NCBI GenBank assembly: GCA_034440615.1
Contig: JAOTOM010004873.1
Coordinates: 474,001 to 538,000 of the forward strand
Reading direction: 5' to 3'
DNA length: 64,000 bases
Source of the DNA: Ashinkailepas kermadecensis
Lineage: Eukaryota; Arthropoda; Thecostraca; Neolepadidae
Below, piece by piece: positions 23,521-35,432 of this stretch (its first letter is position 1; the number at the start of each line of letters is the position of its first letter). A model generated the notes under the pieces. That model saw nothing but the letters and a program-made list of their open reading frames with translations, did not search any database and was not told the DNA's origin. Position numbers and translations under genes: made by a program.

Positions 23521-24016
23521 ATTCAGCCGCGACCGGAAGGGCTTCCATCCGCCGCACGTTCATCGAAAGCCGCCGGCTGATGGTCGAACGATAGCAACGC
23601 AACACACGAGCCAACTCCGCTGTTGGTACCTACTGCTCGAATCTACAGAGCAAAGCAGTCTTTCATTTTCAAGTGTAATGTGGCTAAATGGCAGAACTTG
23701 ATGGATATTGTTAGGGATGAGGTTGGTTCGAGGTGATGTTAGACCAATATTTACCTCGCAATGCCCCAATTATAATTCCACATCTATGACGACAACGTTT
23801 CCATTAAATATTACAAGATCTTGGTACCCGTGGCCGTCAAATAAAACAATTATTTCATAATTGCAGCTTAATGTTTCCCAACGACATATCTCGCACGGAC
23901 GCCACAGCGCAAACCAATCGTCCTCGACTCGGCTGTGGACTTATCCCACCTGTCTTCCCGCATTGATTTCAATTTCTCATTGGCATAGTGACCATTATTT
24001 AATCGACTATCAAACT

Positions 24017-24022
<6 letters not shown>
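23521..24022. other. Sequence upstream of the Sox promoter region, nothing recognised
   Basis: Falls quickly from CpG-rich to AT-rich. No gene or repeat that I can support. Confidence 0.5.
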
Positions 24023-24084
<62 letters not shown>

Positions 24085-24087
24085 ATT

Positions 24088-24162
<75 letters not shown>
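24023..24162. repeat. (TA)n microsatellite
   Basis: About 140 bp of nearly pure TA, broken once near 24074-24093. Confidence 0.98.
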
Positions 24163-24166
<4 letters not shown>

Positions 24167-24497
24167 CTCCCGGTTCATGCAACTCTGTAAACAGCTTAAG
24201 GTCAAATTAATTACAGCTCTTTCAACGGTGGAACATGAGCAATGAACATTGGCAATATGACCCACAAACAATTGTCACCTCCCTGATTCTTTGCTGCATT
24301 TGCAGTCTTCTCTCGCACCAGCAGTGTCGCGTCGCAGCCGCGGCCCTTGCAGTCTTCTCTCGTATGCACCAGCAATGTCGCGTCGTAGCGTTTGCATTCG
24401 CAGTCGCATCGCGTTGCAGCAGAGGCGGTCGACGCTTTGCTGCGACAGTAGAGTCGGTCGACGTTTTGCTGCAGCAGTAATGTCGCAGCACATTCGT

Positions 24498-25422
24498 GTC
24501 GTCGCAGAGCTGTCGTTCTCAGTTATGGTAGCAGAGCTGTCGTTCTCAGTTATGGTAGCAGAGCTTGTTGTTCTCAGTTATGGTAGCACAGCTGTCGTTC
24601 TCAGTTACGGTAGCAGAGCTGTCGTTCTCAGTTATGGTAGCAGAGCTGTCGTTCTCAGTTATGGTAGCAGAGCTGTCGTTCTCAGTTATTGTAGCAGAGC
24701 TGTCGTTCTCAGTTATTGTAGCAGAGCTGTCGTTCTCAGCTATTGTAGCAGAGCTGTCGTTCTCAGTTATTGTAGCAGAGCTGTCGTTCGCAGTTATTAT
24801 TGCAGAGCTGTCGTTCCCAGTTATTGTAGTCGCTCTCGTTATCAGCTATTGTAGCAGAGCTGTCGTTCTCAGCTATTGTAGCAGAGCTGTCGTTCTCAGC
24901 TATTGTAGCAGAGATGTCGTTCTCAGCTATTGTAGCAGAGCTGTCGTTCTCAGTTATTGTAGCAGAGCTGTCGTTCCCAGTTATTGTAGCACAGCTGTCG
25001 TTCTCAGTTACTAAAGCAGAGCTGTCGTTCTCAGTTATTGTAACAAAGCTGTCGTTCCCAGTTATTGTTGCAGAGCTGTCGTTCTCAGTTATTGTAGCAG
25101 AGCTGTCGTTCCCAGTTATTGTAGCAGAGCTGTCGTTCTCAGTTATTGTAGCAGAGCTGTCGTTCTCAGTTATTGTAGCAGAGCTGTCGTTCCCAGTTAT
25201 TGTAGCAGAGCTGTCGTTCTCAGTTATTGTAGCAGAGCTGTCGTTCCCAGTTATTGCAGCAGAGCTGTCGTTCTCAGTTATTGTAGCAGAGCTGTCGTTC
25301 CCAGTTATTGTAGCAAAGCTGTCGTTCCCAGTTATTGTAGCAAAGCTGTCGTCCCCAGTTATTGTAGCAGAGCTGTCGTTCCCAGTTATTGCAGTCGCTC
25401 TCGTTCTCAGCTATTGCAGTAG
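24498..25422. repeat. 27-bp minisatellite, ~34 copies
   Basis: Units of GTAGCAGAGCTGTCGTTCTC followed by AGTTATT, with recurring C/T variants (TTCTC/TTCCC). Frames on the plus strand read VAELSFSVI repeats because the unit is nine codons. Bases 24300-24480 to the left carry an older, more degenerate set of related CTTCTCTCG/CAGTGTCGCGTCG repeats. Confidence 0.96.
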
Positions 25423-25494
25423 AGGTTCCGTCGTAACGTCGCAGCTGAGCTATCCGAGCAATGAATGGGCAGCCAGGTGAGGTGGCAGATGTTG

Positions 25495-25922
25495 CAGCAC
25501 GGGTTGACGGGTGATGCGGTGAGACTCTAGGCAGCACGGGTTGACGGGTGGTGCGGTGAGACTCTAGGCAGCACGGGTTGACGGGTGGTGCGGTGCGAGC
25601 TTTAAGCAGCACGGATTGACGGGTGGTGAGGTGTGGGCTCTAGGTAGCACCGGTTGGCGGGTGGTGAGGCTCTAGGCAGCACGAGTTGACAGGTGATGCG
25701 GTGAGGCGAGGCCCTAGGCAGCACGAGTTTACGGGTGGTACGGAAAGGCCATAGGCAGCACGAGTTGACGGGTGGTGCGGTGAGACCCTAGGCAGCATAG
25801 ATTGACAGGTGGTGTGGTGCGAGCTCCAGACAGCACGAGTTGACGGGTGGTGCGGTGAGCCCCTGGCAGAACAGGTTGACGGGTGGTGCGGTTGCGGGCT
25901 CCAGGTAGCACCGGTTGACAGG
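25495..25922. repeat. ~37-57-bp minisatellite
   Basis: About 10 units share GCAGCACGGGTTGACGGGTG and a following GGTGCGGTGAG; their length varies between copies. It starts about 70 bp after the 27-bp array, making two adjacent unrelated minisatellites. Confidence 0.9.
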
Positions 25923-25925
25923 ACG

Positions 25926-28900
25926 AGCGCGCACGAGGTGGCACCGGCAGCGGCGCTATTCACCTCGCATCAGTCACGGCGAGAGACCCCCGGCGCGCTG
26001 CGTGTCGCGGCGCCGGTGAGCGGGTGAGGTGCTGCTCCGACAATGGCCCGAGCCCGCACCGCTGCCGGCGTGCCACGTGTGCGGCCGCTAAGAGATTCCC
26101 AGCTCGACGGGTGGCTGGCACTCGGCCCAAGGCCGATGTGTTGTTGGTTGTCTTCGGCGCCGTGCGACCGTTCAGATGGCGTGCGGTTATGATGATGAGG
26201 CATAGGATTGGGCGTTGAACTGCGGGCCTTGCGGCTGGTTACGTGATTGTGAGTTTCATCCTTGCACTTGTCATTCTGAGAGTGGGAGAGTGAATGTGCG
26301 AGTGAGCATGGGCGTAGGTTTTTGAAAATTATTGGGAGAATACATCACGGTAATGCAATGGGCGGGCCCAAATGGATTGGGGGAATACCACATAGGGTCC
26401 CATGATAAAAGTTGAAATTATTGGAGGGGCCACAGCCAACATGTGGGGGGGGGGGCAAGTTCCCTACAAAATCATACAAAGCTACACCCCTGCGAATGAG
26501 TGGGAATGTGAAAGTGTGGGAGTGTTTGCGATGAAGATATCTGTACTATTTGTGAGGCCTGCAAATTGCGATGTCGCCTGATATAACCACAGCAGTCCAG
26601 TGTCGTAAATGTAACTGATAGCAGATAGCCTAGTCTGTAGCTGTTTGTAAATGACGTCATTGACAAGGTATTGAAGCTGGGAAGCTCTAGTCATGTTGAC
26701 TGTAATTACACCAGAAGAAGTTGCGAGAACAAAGTACACCCAAAGAACATCGCTCTGAAAATGTATTATGAAATGGAAAATGGCGAGATCATTAGAATGA
26801 ATTAAAATTATATTATTTATAGCAACATATGTAATTGATACGCACCCCGCTCACAAAGCACCCAAACAAAAATCTTCACGTAATTAATAATTAGTGTACA
26901 ACCAATGCGACACCAATGGCCGGACAATGTGTAGCCGCATTCCAAATTTCCATTTTCACGTTCGACATCGACCAATATGTGACGTCATGAGATGAACGGA
27001 TAGACGGATAGGAGAGGTCATTCCACAGCGTGGAATTTAGCGTACCAGAAGCATACTTATATAAACATAGATACACTCAAAGCATATCTGAATAATGTCA
27101 ATGCATGCGCACAGAATCTATATCATATGGACAAACAGTACGAAGAACCCACCATCTAAAAGTGCAATATTTTACCAGAGCTGGTGTCGACCATCAGCTC
27201 TGATTATTGACACCAGCTGACACCAGGTGAGTGGATCACCAAATAAGTCTTAAAATAAAGCGGTGTAGACCGAAGACGACAACGGCGCAGCAAACGGCAG
27301 TACAGTTAACCATGTAGGTATGCTGCTTTCATGGTAAATTATCGTGAAGTATGAAGACTGAAGAATGATACAGCTTGGATTTCTGAATCTGGTAGTGGTA
27401 GGATATGATCATTAAGTATGTTGTGCAACAGTTTATAAATTATTGGACAATGAATGAATCAAAGCATGATGGCCCCAAGTTTCCTGTTTCCTTATATCGA
27501 GGATGTAAGCTATGCATTTTAAGAAGTGGTTGATGACCATGATGTTACAAGCCGTGAACGCATACCAATACAAAATAAAAGTTTTGATAACAGGTATATT
27601 TTTATTGGTGATTCGAGGGTGAACCAGGCATTAAAATATGATGTACCTGTGTGATCTTAGTTCAACAGAAATAAACACCCTATATCTAATATAGGCAGTA
27701 CCCAATATCCAACAGACCATGTTCCACAAGGCATGTCTTTTGGCCGGGCTTCATGGGATTTTGACTGGGCTCCAACCGTGCTTAGTCATAGCAGGCCGGC
27801 TGGGCCCGGACTTCGGCCCCAATACTTTTGGGAATTTGCCAGCTGCTCTGTAGAACTGCATGCCATCTATGTACACCTTCGGTGACCTTGGTGGCCTTCC
27901 GTGACCTAAATTTTCGGCCTCGGTAAGTGTTGCGCAAAATCTGATGGTCACCATCTTATCCAGTGTAACACCTACAGTATATGGCCTCTAAAACAAATAA
28001 ACAGATTGTAAGGCACAAATGACGATGGAAGCCTGGGAGGAATAAGGAAATGATGTACTGGGATTTTGAACCCGACTGCCCAGGGGCGTGACCGGCAATC
28101 ATCCCAGTGAGCTAGCCTGGTTAATCGCTTGGGCCGTCTGAGATGTAACACACAAATTGACACAGTCTGAATGTGCTGACCAAGGCGACCGCATCTCTGG
28201 CCCTAGACAGACCTATTAAAATGAAGTAATGAACAACATTTGCCGTGTGGGAAGGGGGGGCGGGCGATAAACCAAAGAAGGTTGACTTCCATTTTTAAGT
28301 TACCCTGACTGACCCACTCCGGGCAGGCCGGAAAAAATCCTGTGCATTGTCTTCCAGAAGTGTAGAAGGTTCGGTTCGATATCAGGTGAGGTCAAGGAGG
28401 TATGATCCATAATGTGTATCTATGCCACTCCTCGCGGAAATGACAAATTGCGGAAATTCCACTGATTGTCATTTTCAGGCAACTAAATGATGGCACATGT
28501 TGTCATATCATCGGTGTTAAAATAATGTTTATTTTTCGTTACGCGTGAGATGTCGAAACGAGTACAATAGGATGTATAAATTTGCCATGGAAGCATGCCG
28601 TTTAGGATATGTTTAGTGATTGAGATGTTTGTGCTTCACAATCCGTAAAGGTCAGCATAAACACCACGAGACACACAAGATACTGTTGTACACGAGATAC
28701 TGTTAGAAAGGCATGCAACTTCACAAGCACACATCAAGAAACACTATGTCAATGCTTCTCTGAGAAGGAGGTAGATTATGTGTTTGTGAAGTGGTGTATT
28801 CCACCCTATTTCACGAATCATGTATCGCCGCATGACATGAGCTCACATGTCTTTTGCCAAAGTGGATGCTCTTGTTGCAGACCATCGGCTGCTGAGGTAG

Positions 28901-29761
28901 TTCCTAATGCTGGATTTGAATTCAGCACCCGTTTTCCCACATCATGCCAAAAGTATAGGAAAATGACGTAGGTCATCCTAGTTCAATGACCCCAGTGGCC
29001 TGATGTAATCTGAGTTGACTATTTTGCACCGAAGTATTTGTGAGGGTGGTTTTCGATGCTAAATTCGAATTCGTCGCTGCTTTTTACTCTAGGATTGTAC
29101 AAGCTATAGAAATCGACATGGTGTGAAGTGTGCCCCTGGACGCGCCTCCTGCCCCGTCAAATGGTACTGTATAGCCTTGCACCAATTCTTTGGGACCCAT
29201 GTGTTGCAGCACATCTTTCTGGGTCCACTTGTATGTTTCATCGCTGTATCTTTCGGGGTTTGTAAGCTACAGTACAATTATCTTCGAACGGGGAGAACTA
29301 TGCTACTTCCAACGCCACTCACGATTTTGACTGTTGAGTCGCACTTTGATCACGCCCTGGTGTTCGACAGATGCCCAACTAGCCACTTGTGCCAAGTTTT
29401 ACCGGAAAATGTCCTTTGGTTAGCGGCTCGGAGTCGAAAACCGACAAAATTGACTTGTTAGTCGACGACGTCCCGACTATGACTCCTTTGACACGACTTG
29501 AAGGATCAACGGCAAAAGGTAAACGAAATGTATTTACACCGCTGAACAGATCAAAGCAGGCGCTACGCGCCGGTGAAAACGACGCTTCTCTACACGGTCT
29601 AGAACAAAAGTTGAAGGGGGAGGAAAATTGTCCCTCCCCATGCCGGCATAAGTAGGAGTGTGGTCTGGGGACGGCAGCTCGCTGCACTATTAGAAGGCGT
29701 CTTTGTTGGCGTACCACAATTGCCACATTTCCATTTCTTTTTGCAAAGCGTGAAGCTCTGG
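25926..29761. other. No recognised gene; scattered repeat remnants
   Basis: A CpG-rich patch lies at 25930-26200. The rest is AT-rich. A reversed tRNA-like SINE lies at 28051-28134 (listed). Phrases at 26340-26460 (GGGTCCCATGATAAAAGTTG) resemble those at 34310-34340, suggesting a dispersed repeat. Short frames at 29123-29461 and 29389-29655 are not recognised. Confidence 0.5.
28051..28134 (-). mobile_element. Decayed tRNA-derived SINE head
   Basis: On the minus strand GGCTAGCTCACTGGGATGAT fits a pol III A box and GGGTTCAAAATCCCAG fits a B box, about 40 bp apart, close to tRNA geometry. The acceptor stem is not restored. The element may run on to about 27970. Confidence 0.55.
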
Positions 29762-30050
29762 GGCCAATTTCACTAACATCACATGCTGTATATTCACACC
29801 GAATTTGGTGTGAATACGCCTTTAGGTAATCTTATTTAATTATATGTAATCTACTAAGATTTATTTAATCAATTATATTTTATCTTATTTAATATTTAAG
29901 TCACCAACAGCTGATTAGCAGTCAGCTCATGGTGAATTAAATACCTTGTTGATCTAAAGAAAGTATGAGGGGTAATACTTGATTACCTAAGGATGTATTC
30001 ACACCAAATTCTGTGTGAATACACAGTTTGTGATGTTAGTGAAGATGGCC
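29762..30050. mobile_element. 289-bp MITE with 70-bp terminal inverted repeats
   Basis: Bases 29762-29831 and 29981-30050 are reverse complements over about 70 bp with a handful of mismatches (outer ends GGCC-TTCACTAACATCAC). The 149-bp AT-rich spacer codes for nothing. Inside each arm is a smaller palindrome (ATTCACACCGAATTTGGTGT on the left). This is the form of a miniature inverted-repeat element. Family unknown. Confidence 0.88.
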
Positions 30051-30711
30051 TCTGCTTGTGATATGTGTTCACTGTCAGTATCCTTATCCTGTCTTCTACA
30101 GACCATTGATGCCGGAACACTGCGGCCAAATTATGGCGTCATCAGCAGGGAATGAAGAAGCATCTAAACGTAGATATTTTGTGGGGGAGTTATCATTAAA
30201 TGCACGGACATGAATAGAAGTAGAGCACATAATTATATACACGATGAAGATAATCAAAGCTTATCTGTGTTTTTTTATTACGCATAATATCGAATCAATG
30301 CATTGAGCAACATAGCCTCTGTGCTGTGCAGTACAGCACATGCAGCACAATGCAGGAGGGTGCTTGTTAGTGGCTATATGCTGCTACATTCATGTGGAGC
30401 AATTTGAACAGTGAGTGCAAAGTTCGAGTTCAGTTCTTGTGATCGAGATATGGTGTAATGCTGTGGCTGTTATCGTGATAACTTCGGAATGGAAACTTGG
30501 CTCCAATTATTGGGCGATTCTTCTTTTTCCATGGCTTCGTTATCTACGATCAGATTCGCAGGCTGTTACGTTAATGACCTACCAGCAGGTGCGCCAGCTC
30601 GATCAGCAACATCCATCAAATTTGCACTACTTTGATCGCAAAGAACGGTCTGGAGCGCGCATGGATGCTTTTGTTTGATTCTTGTGTGGGTACTATGCTT
30701 GTTTTGCACAC
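30051..30711. other. No recognised gene
   Basis: AT-rich sequence, nothing supported. Confidence 0.5.
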
Positions 30712-32350
30712 TATATATTCGACCGGAACGATTTTGTACTTTTTCCCCGGGAGCATTCCCCACGCACTGTAATTTGCATTGGACCTTTGAACAATGGAAA
30801 ACGTGGAAACAAAAATTCCCAAAAATATTCTTGAAGTGCCAACTTTTTGTTGAATAAGTACTGTTTTGTTTTCCAATATATTAAAGTCTCCATTTATATT
30901 AACGTGCAAAACAGGAAGATAGCACCAAACATTTTCATTTCATGTCACGTGGAAACTTCAAGTGTCTGGATCATAGGGCACTGCTTGTTAAGTGCATTGA
31001 TAGCATTTGGTATGGTTTACGAAAAACGTAAATGGTGCATATGGAACTTGGTGAATTATGCATAACAGTGAAAACGGACGGGTGAATGTCGGACTAAATA
31101 CCCTCTGGTGACATACCATTGCAATGATGATTTCCAGAAGAAAGTTCAGTTGCCTTTGCTATCGTGTTAATGACGAGAGTTCGCCGTTTCTGTCAAGCAC
31201 GGACACTGGGCACGTGCGTGTCGAGAAGACAGAAGGTCTTGGGCATCCGATGACAAACGCTGTCTCGTCGCTGCTCTGGGATCGTGTGACACATACGGCT
31301 CGCCATGAGGGGAGTAGGTGGCAAGAACAGCCGCACATCTCCAGTCACTGTGTCGGCACGAAGCTCAGCGGAGGCGTGGATTATTATTGTCATGTGATAA
31401 TGAGTGAGCTGGGTGAGAGATAATGTAGAAATCCCGGGCCTTCTACTCGGAAACAACTCACTCGTTCATGTTTGACATTGAGCCAGCTGATCTTCCACAA
31501 TCCCAACTGCCGTTGAAAAGTGAGATCTATGCCTTTCTCTTGAATACTAGAACAGCCTTAACTCTGCCCAGTGCTGCATTGCCTACTAATAAAGAAGTGG
31601 CTTGCCCAGTAAAAGATGCTGCCCTTGCTATATGGGATAACTCAAGCATTGTTCAAAACATTGTTCAAAGCGGTGTGCGAACAAATGTCGTGAACGAGTG
31701 GAAGATAATGGGGAGGATTGAATGACTAGCTAATCACACAGGAATCTGTCTAAATGGGAAACGGTCGCGCACAAGAAGAAAGGATGTAGGTTTCAGGACC
31801 GTAAAGAAAGGCTCGAAGGGACGAACTCTTTGACATTGTATGCTGCCGGTGTGAGATCACGGACGAGCCGTGCCGTGTCTGCCCGTCGAAAAAGCGCACC
31901 CATGTGGCAGAAGTGCAGTTCCTATGTGACCAGAGACACGAGAGGCGCCTGTATAGAAGTTCAGCCGTCCATATTACTGGCACGGATACTGCATATTATG
32001 CTACTTCAAGCGGGGCAGGCCCGTCGGCAGAGTACGTTGGTTTCGAATTTGAGGGACCGTGATCGCTCCACGCCCACGACCGCAACGACAACAGCACAGG
32101 ACAGTGCAGATGAGGCACCGAGTGATCCTGACTCTGAGGTCAGTACCGGTGGCGAGTCACTATACATGACCAATCCAGACACAGTAACTGCTGATTTGTG
32201 ACTGTTCTTTCTACTTACTCCCCTCATGGCGAGCCGTATGTGTCACACTATCCGAGAGCAGCGACGAGACAGCGTTTATCGTCGGATATCCAAGACCGCT
32301 CGGAATGCTCCCCGGAAAAAGTACAAAATCGATCCGGTCTACAATATATT
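30712..32350. mobile_element. Inverted-repeat element with ~175-bp arms around a decayed ORF
   Basis: The right arm 32176-32350 is the reverse complement of a left arm split into 30712-30760 and 31234-31354 by about 470 bp of unrelated sequence. Marker phrases are GATTTTGTACTTTTTCC (30730) against GGAAAAAGTACAAAATC (32314), and CACATACGGCTCGCCATGAG (31290) against its complement at 32226-32245. The interior is about 820 bp and holds the ORF pieces at 31468-32200. This fits a DNA transposon, or a gene fragment captured between inverted repeats, later hit by an insertion in the left arm. Confidence 0.82.
31468..32201 (+). pseudogene. Cys-rich repeat-associated ORF, frameshifted
   Basis: Three pieces lie in different frames: 31468-31725 (85 codons, helical look, SEIYAFLLNTR and AALAIWDNSS), a KWETVAHKKKGCRFQDRKER stretch from 31752, and from about 31820 a Cys-rich stretch reading DELFDIVCCRCEITDEPCRV and FLCDQRHERRL. 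The order (charged helices, then LFDI-C-x-C...C-x-x-C, then FLxDQR) resembles an uncharacterised protein family I have seen in many copies in arthropod and cnidarian genomes. I cannot name it. The Cys spacing suggests metal binding. At least two frame changes make it non-functional here. Confidence 0.5.
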
Positions 32351-32869
32351 GATTTACGTTCCCTGTGTACTGGGCTCTTGCTTTCATCATCGATATCCTC
32401 GAACAGTGGCGATATGCATCAGGGTAAGTGGGCGAATTGATTGAAAGGGGTTCACACACCATATTAAAAAAAAACTCCTCGGATTTCGATCACTGTTTTT
32501 TTTTTCTTCAAAGAGGCTACTTCTAAAGATTAAATAGTTAGTGACCAACCTTAGTTTTCGTGTGGAGCGGGCCCAATCTGCCACCATCGTGTCTAAATCG
32601 TCGGATTTCAGCCCCTTCCCCCTGTTTAAAGTTTTGTTATCTGGTATCCCTTAATAAGTCAGCTCACACTGCTGAAATGGCGCCAGTACAATTCACTTCA
32701 AATGTTAATTATTTCACGCATTTCAGTTCATAACGCCCGATCGCTGTCACGTCAAAGTTCGTGCACGTGTATGTACATCCGCCTTGCGCATTCAGTGCAT
32801 TCGCCACAATTCGTGGGATTCTGCGGTCTCGGCTTGTGACTTGTGCTTTGCTGTTTTTTTTTGTGGTCC

Positions 32870-33930
32870 TACGATATTCTTGAGAGCACGGCGCGTTTTC
32901 GAAGGCCCCGATATCTTTATCTGGTGCTCTGATCACCTGTTTGTTCATTTTTTTGGACCACTTCGCTTTTTGCTGACCCCAGCCTGTTTTTGAGGATTCC
33001 GTGCTGTCTTTTTGGCCCTGATGTGCTTTGAGACCCCCGGTGTGCTTTTAGAGCTCCCGGTGTGTATATTGACCCCAGCATATGTTTAAGGCCCTGCCGC
33101 TTTTTGCGAGACTCGGCGCGCTTTGGAGGGCGCCCGGTGCGTTTTCGGCCCCCGTTGTGATTTTATGACCCGCTGTTTATTCCCCCCCCCGATGCATGTG
33201 CTTGTGGTCATAGAGCGACTTTTGGGTGCTCCGGCTTCTCGGGGTCCCGGCGATATTTTTCAGGCACAGGTGCGTGCTTCCGGGGACGTGGCGAGAGTCT
33301 TCTGAGTTGGACGCTATTTTTCGGAACTTCTTCTGAATTTTGTCGACGCCCGGATCCTGGAGCGATTGTTGGTCCCCCGTGCCATATTTGTTTTCCCCAC
33401 CACGATTGTTGGTCCCCCGTGCCATATTTGTTTTCCCCACCACGATTGTTCGAGACCCGGCACCTTTCTTTCGGGTTTCTTTTTCAGAATCCATGCTTAG
33501 TTTTGGAGGCTTGAGATCCATGACTTCATTCATGACTTGATTGATTGAGGCTTTGGAGGCTTGAGGTTTGATTTCTTTGGGTCCCGATGCGATATTTCGG
33601 CCACGCTGCATTCATTTGCGGCACCCGATGATAATTGTTGGGACCTCGGTGGATTTGTAGGGGGCCCGGCTCGATTTTCGGGGGCCAAGCAACGAATTTT
33701 CGAGGTCCCAACGTGAGTCGTCAGGCCCTTCCAGGAGTTTCCGAGGCACCGCTGTGTTTAGTTGGTGCCCTCGACGCCAATTTTTGGTGGTCCAGCTGGG
33801 AATTTTTGGTGGTCCCAGTGCGAGTTTGAGGGACCCCGGTACGATTTTATTGGTTCCCGGCGCAAGTTCTCAGGGCCCGTTGTACTTAGCTGGGCCTCAT
33901 CATGAAGTTTTTGGGGCGATTCTTGGAGGA
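32870..33930. repeat. Degenerate ~30-45-bp tandem array
   Basis: Across about 1 kb a loose unit recurs: a T-rich/TTTTGG run, then GGCCCCGGTGCG-like sequence. Examples are at 33025-33060 (CCCCCGGTGTGCTTTTAGAG), 33125-33155 and 33830-33860. The unit length drifts and copies differ strongly. Frames such as 33177-33611 and 33754-34278 are read through it and are not recognised genes. Confidence 0.6.
33363..33450. repeat. Exact 40-bp tandem duplication inside the degenerate array
   Basis: CGATTGTTGGTCCCCCGTGC plus the next 20 bases occurs at 33363 and again at 33403 without change, and CGATTGTT begins a third time at 33443. This is a young duplication within older repeats. Confidence 0.95.
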
Positions 33931-34980
33931 CCACCTTCTCTGAGGGGGAAATTTTCATATTTTCGTCCCTTCGGCACGCCAGTGACCTCGAACCATTTTC
34001 GCAATCCATTGATATCCCGGCGATTGCGCTGTCGCCTCTGGATCCCTCCACCGGCAATCAGCAAATCCTTGATCGGCTTATTCAAGCGGTCTATTGATCA
34101 GGTTCCAATAAACCAGCAAGACTTTCATGGTGTGTTGTCTGTGGCGCAATTGTTACTGTTTGTATTGTTATTATTACTATTGTATCGTTATGCTATTGTT
34201 GTATTACATTGTTGTACTCAGGAATGCCATTTTCTAAAAATCATTGGGAGCATTACATGGAGGAAATTGGAGCATTGAAGACGATTGGTGGGACGAAAGG
34301 AGGAAACGCCCGTTGGGTCCCATGCTAAAATTAGAATTGTTGAGGAAACGCCCGTTGGGTCCCCCCCCATATACTAAATAAGTACCCATGGTTATGCTTC
34401 GAGTTGAAAATGACAACGCATAGGTTTTGGTCTAGGCAGGTAAAAAACGCGTGGCCAAGGTCCTCCTCCTCAGCACACACTTCTTTCTTCTTCGGACATT
34501 GGTGAGAGCTCAAAGCAATCAACTCCCCCAGAAAGAGCTGGTGCGTCGTTATCTGCATGGTGGGAACAGCATGCAGAGAAAGAACCCGCCATTTCGTCTT
34601 AATTACTGCTTGCTAACTGGATTGAAGCACTTCCAATCATTGGCTTACAATATAATTACGTGGAGGACAGATTATCCCACCACTCAGCCGGAGTAACTGA
34701 TCAGCTTGACCTAGCTAAGGTGCTCGTGTGGTCATGACAATGGCAACACGCGGTCGTGATTATGAGGAATTCGGGCAGCTCTGTGCCACGTTCACATCAG
34801 CCAATGTGCTCACGCCAATCATGCCAATCACGTCAATCTAGCCGATGTGTAGTCGCGAAACCCACTTCAGTGGAACACGAGACTACTGAAGAATGATAGC
34901 CGCCAAGCAAATGCGTGCTGAGAGAAACTCAAGCTTGCAGCCTCCAGCCCGGACAACAGGCAGGGCTCGACGAGACGAGC
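33931..34980. other. No recognised gene
   Basis: Contains a local duplication at 34293-34367 (GGAAACGCCCGTTGGGTCCC twice). No gene supported. Confidence 0.5.
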
Positions 34981-35432
34981 TGTGTCGAGGCGGCTGCGAC
35001 TGCCTACAGACTGTGTCGAGGCGGCTGCGACTGCCTGCAGACTGGGTCAGTCGAGGCGGCTGCGACTGCCTACATACTGTGTAAGTCGAGGCCACTCGCG
35101 ACTGCCTACAGACTGGGTCAGTCGAGGCGACTCGCGACTGCCTACAGACTGGGTCAGTCGAGGCCACTCGCGACTGCCTACAGACTGGGTCAGTCGAGGC
35201 CACTCGCGACTGCCTACAGACTGGGTCAGTCGCGGCGACTCGCGACTGCCTACAGACTGGGTCAGTCGAGGCGACTCGCGACTGCCTACAGACTGGGTCA
35301 GTCGAGGCCACTCGCGACTGCCTACAGACTGGTCAGTCGAGGCGACTCGCCACTGCTTACAGACTGGGTCAGTCGAGGCGACTCGCGACTGCCTACAGAC
35401 TGGGTCAGTCGCGGCGGCTCGCCACTGGCGAG
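34981..35432. repeat. 36-bp minisatellite, ~12 copies
   Basis: Units of GTCGAGGCGACTCGCGACTG followed by CCTACAGACTGGGTCA, with the first copies 33-36 bp long and one copy shortened. The unit equals 12 codons, so long frames arise on both strands (SVGSRESPRLTQ-type repeats). These are not genes. Confidence 0.95.

Noticed and set aside
24291..25480. 188- and 187-codon hydrophobic repeat proteins (VAELSFSVI repeats)
   Set aside because: Produced by the 27-bp minisatellite; more than one frame is open and there is no unique sequence of known type on either side.
24300..25922. CRISPR array
   Set aside because: Repeats are contiguous minisatellites without unique spacers, and the DNA is animal nuclear sequence.
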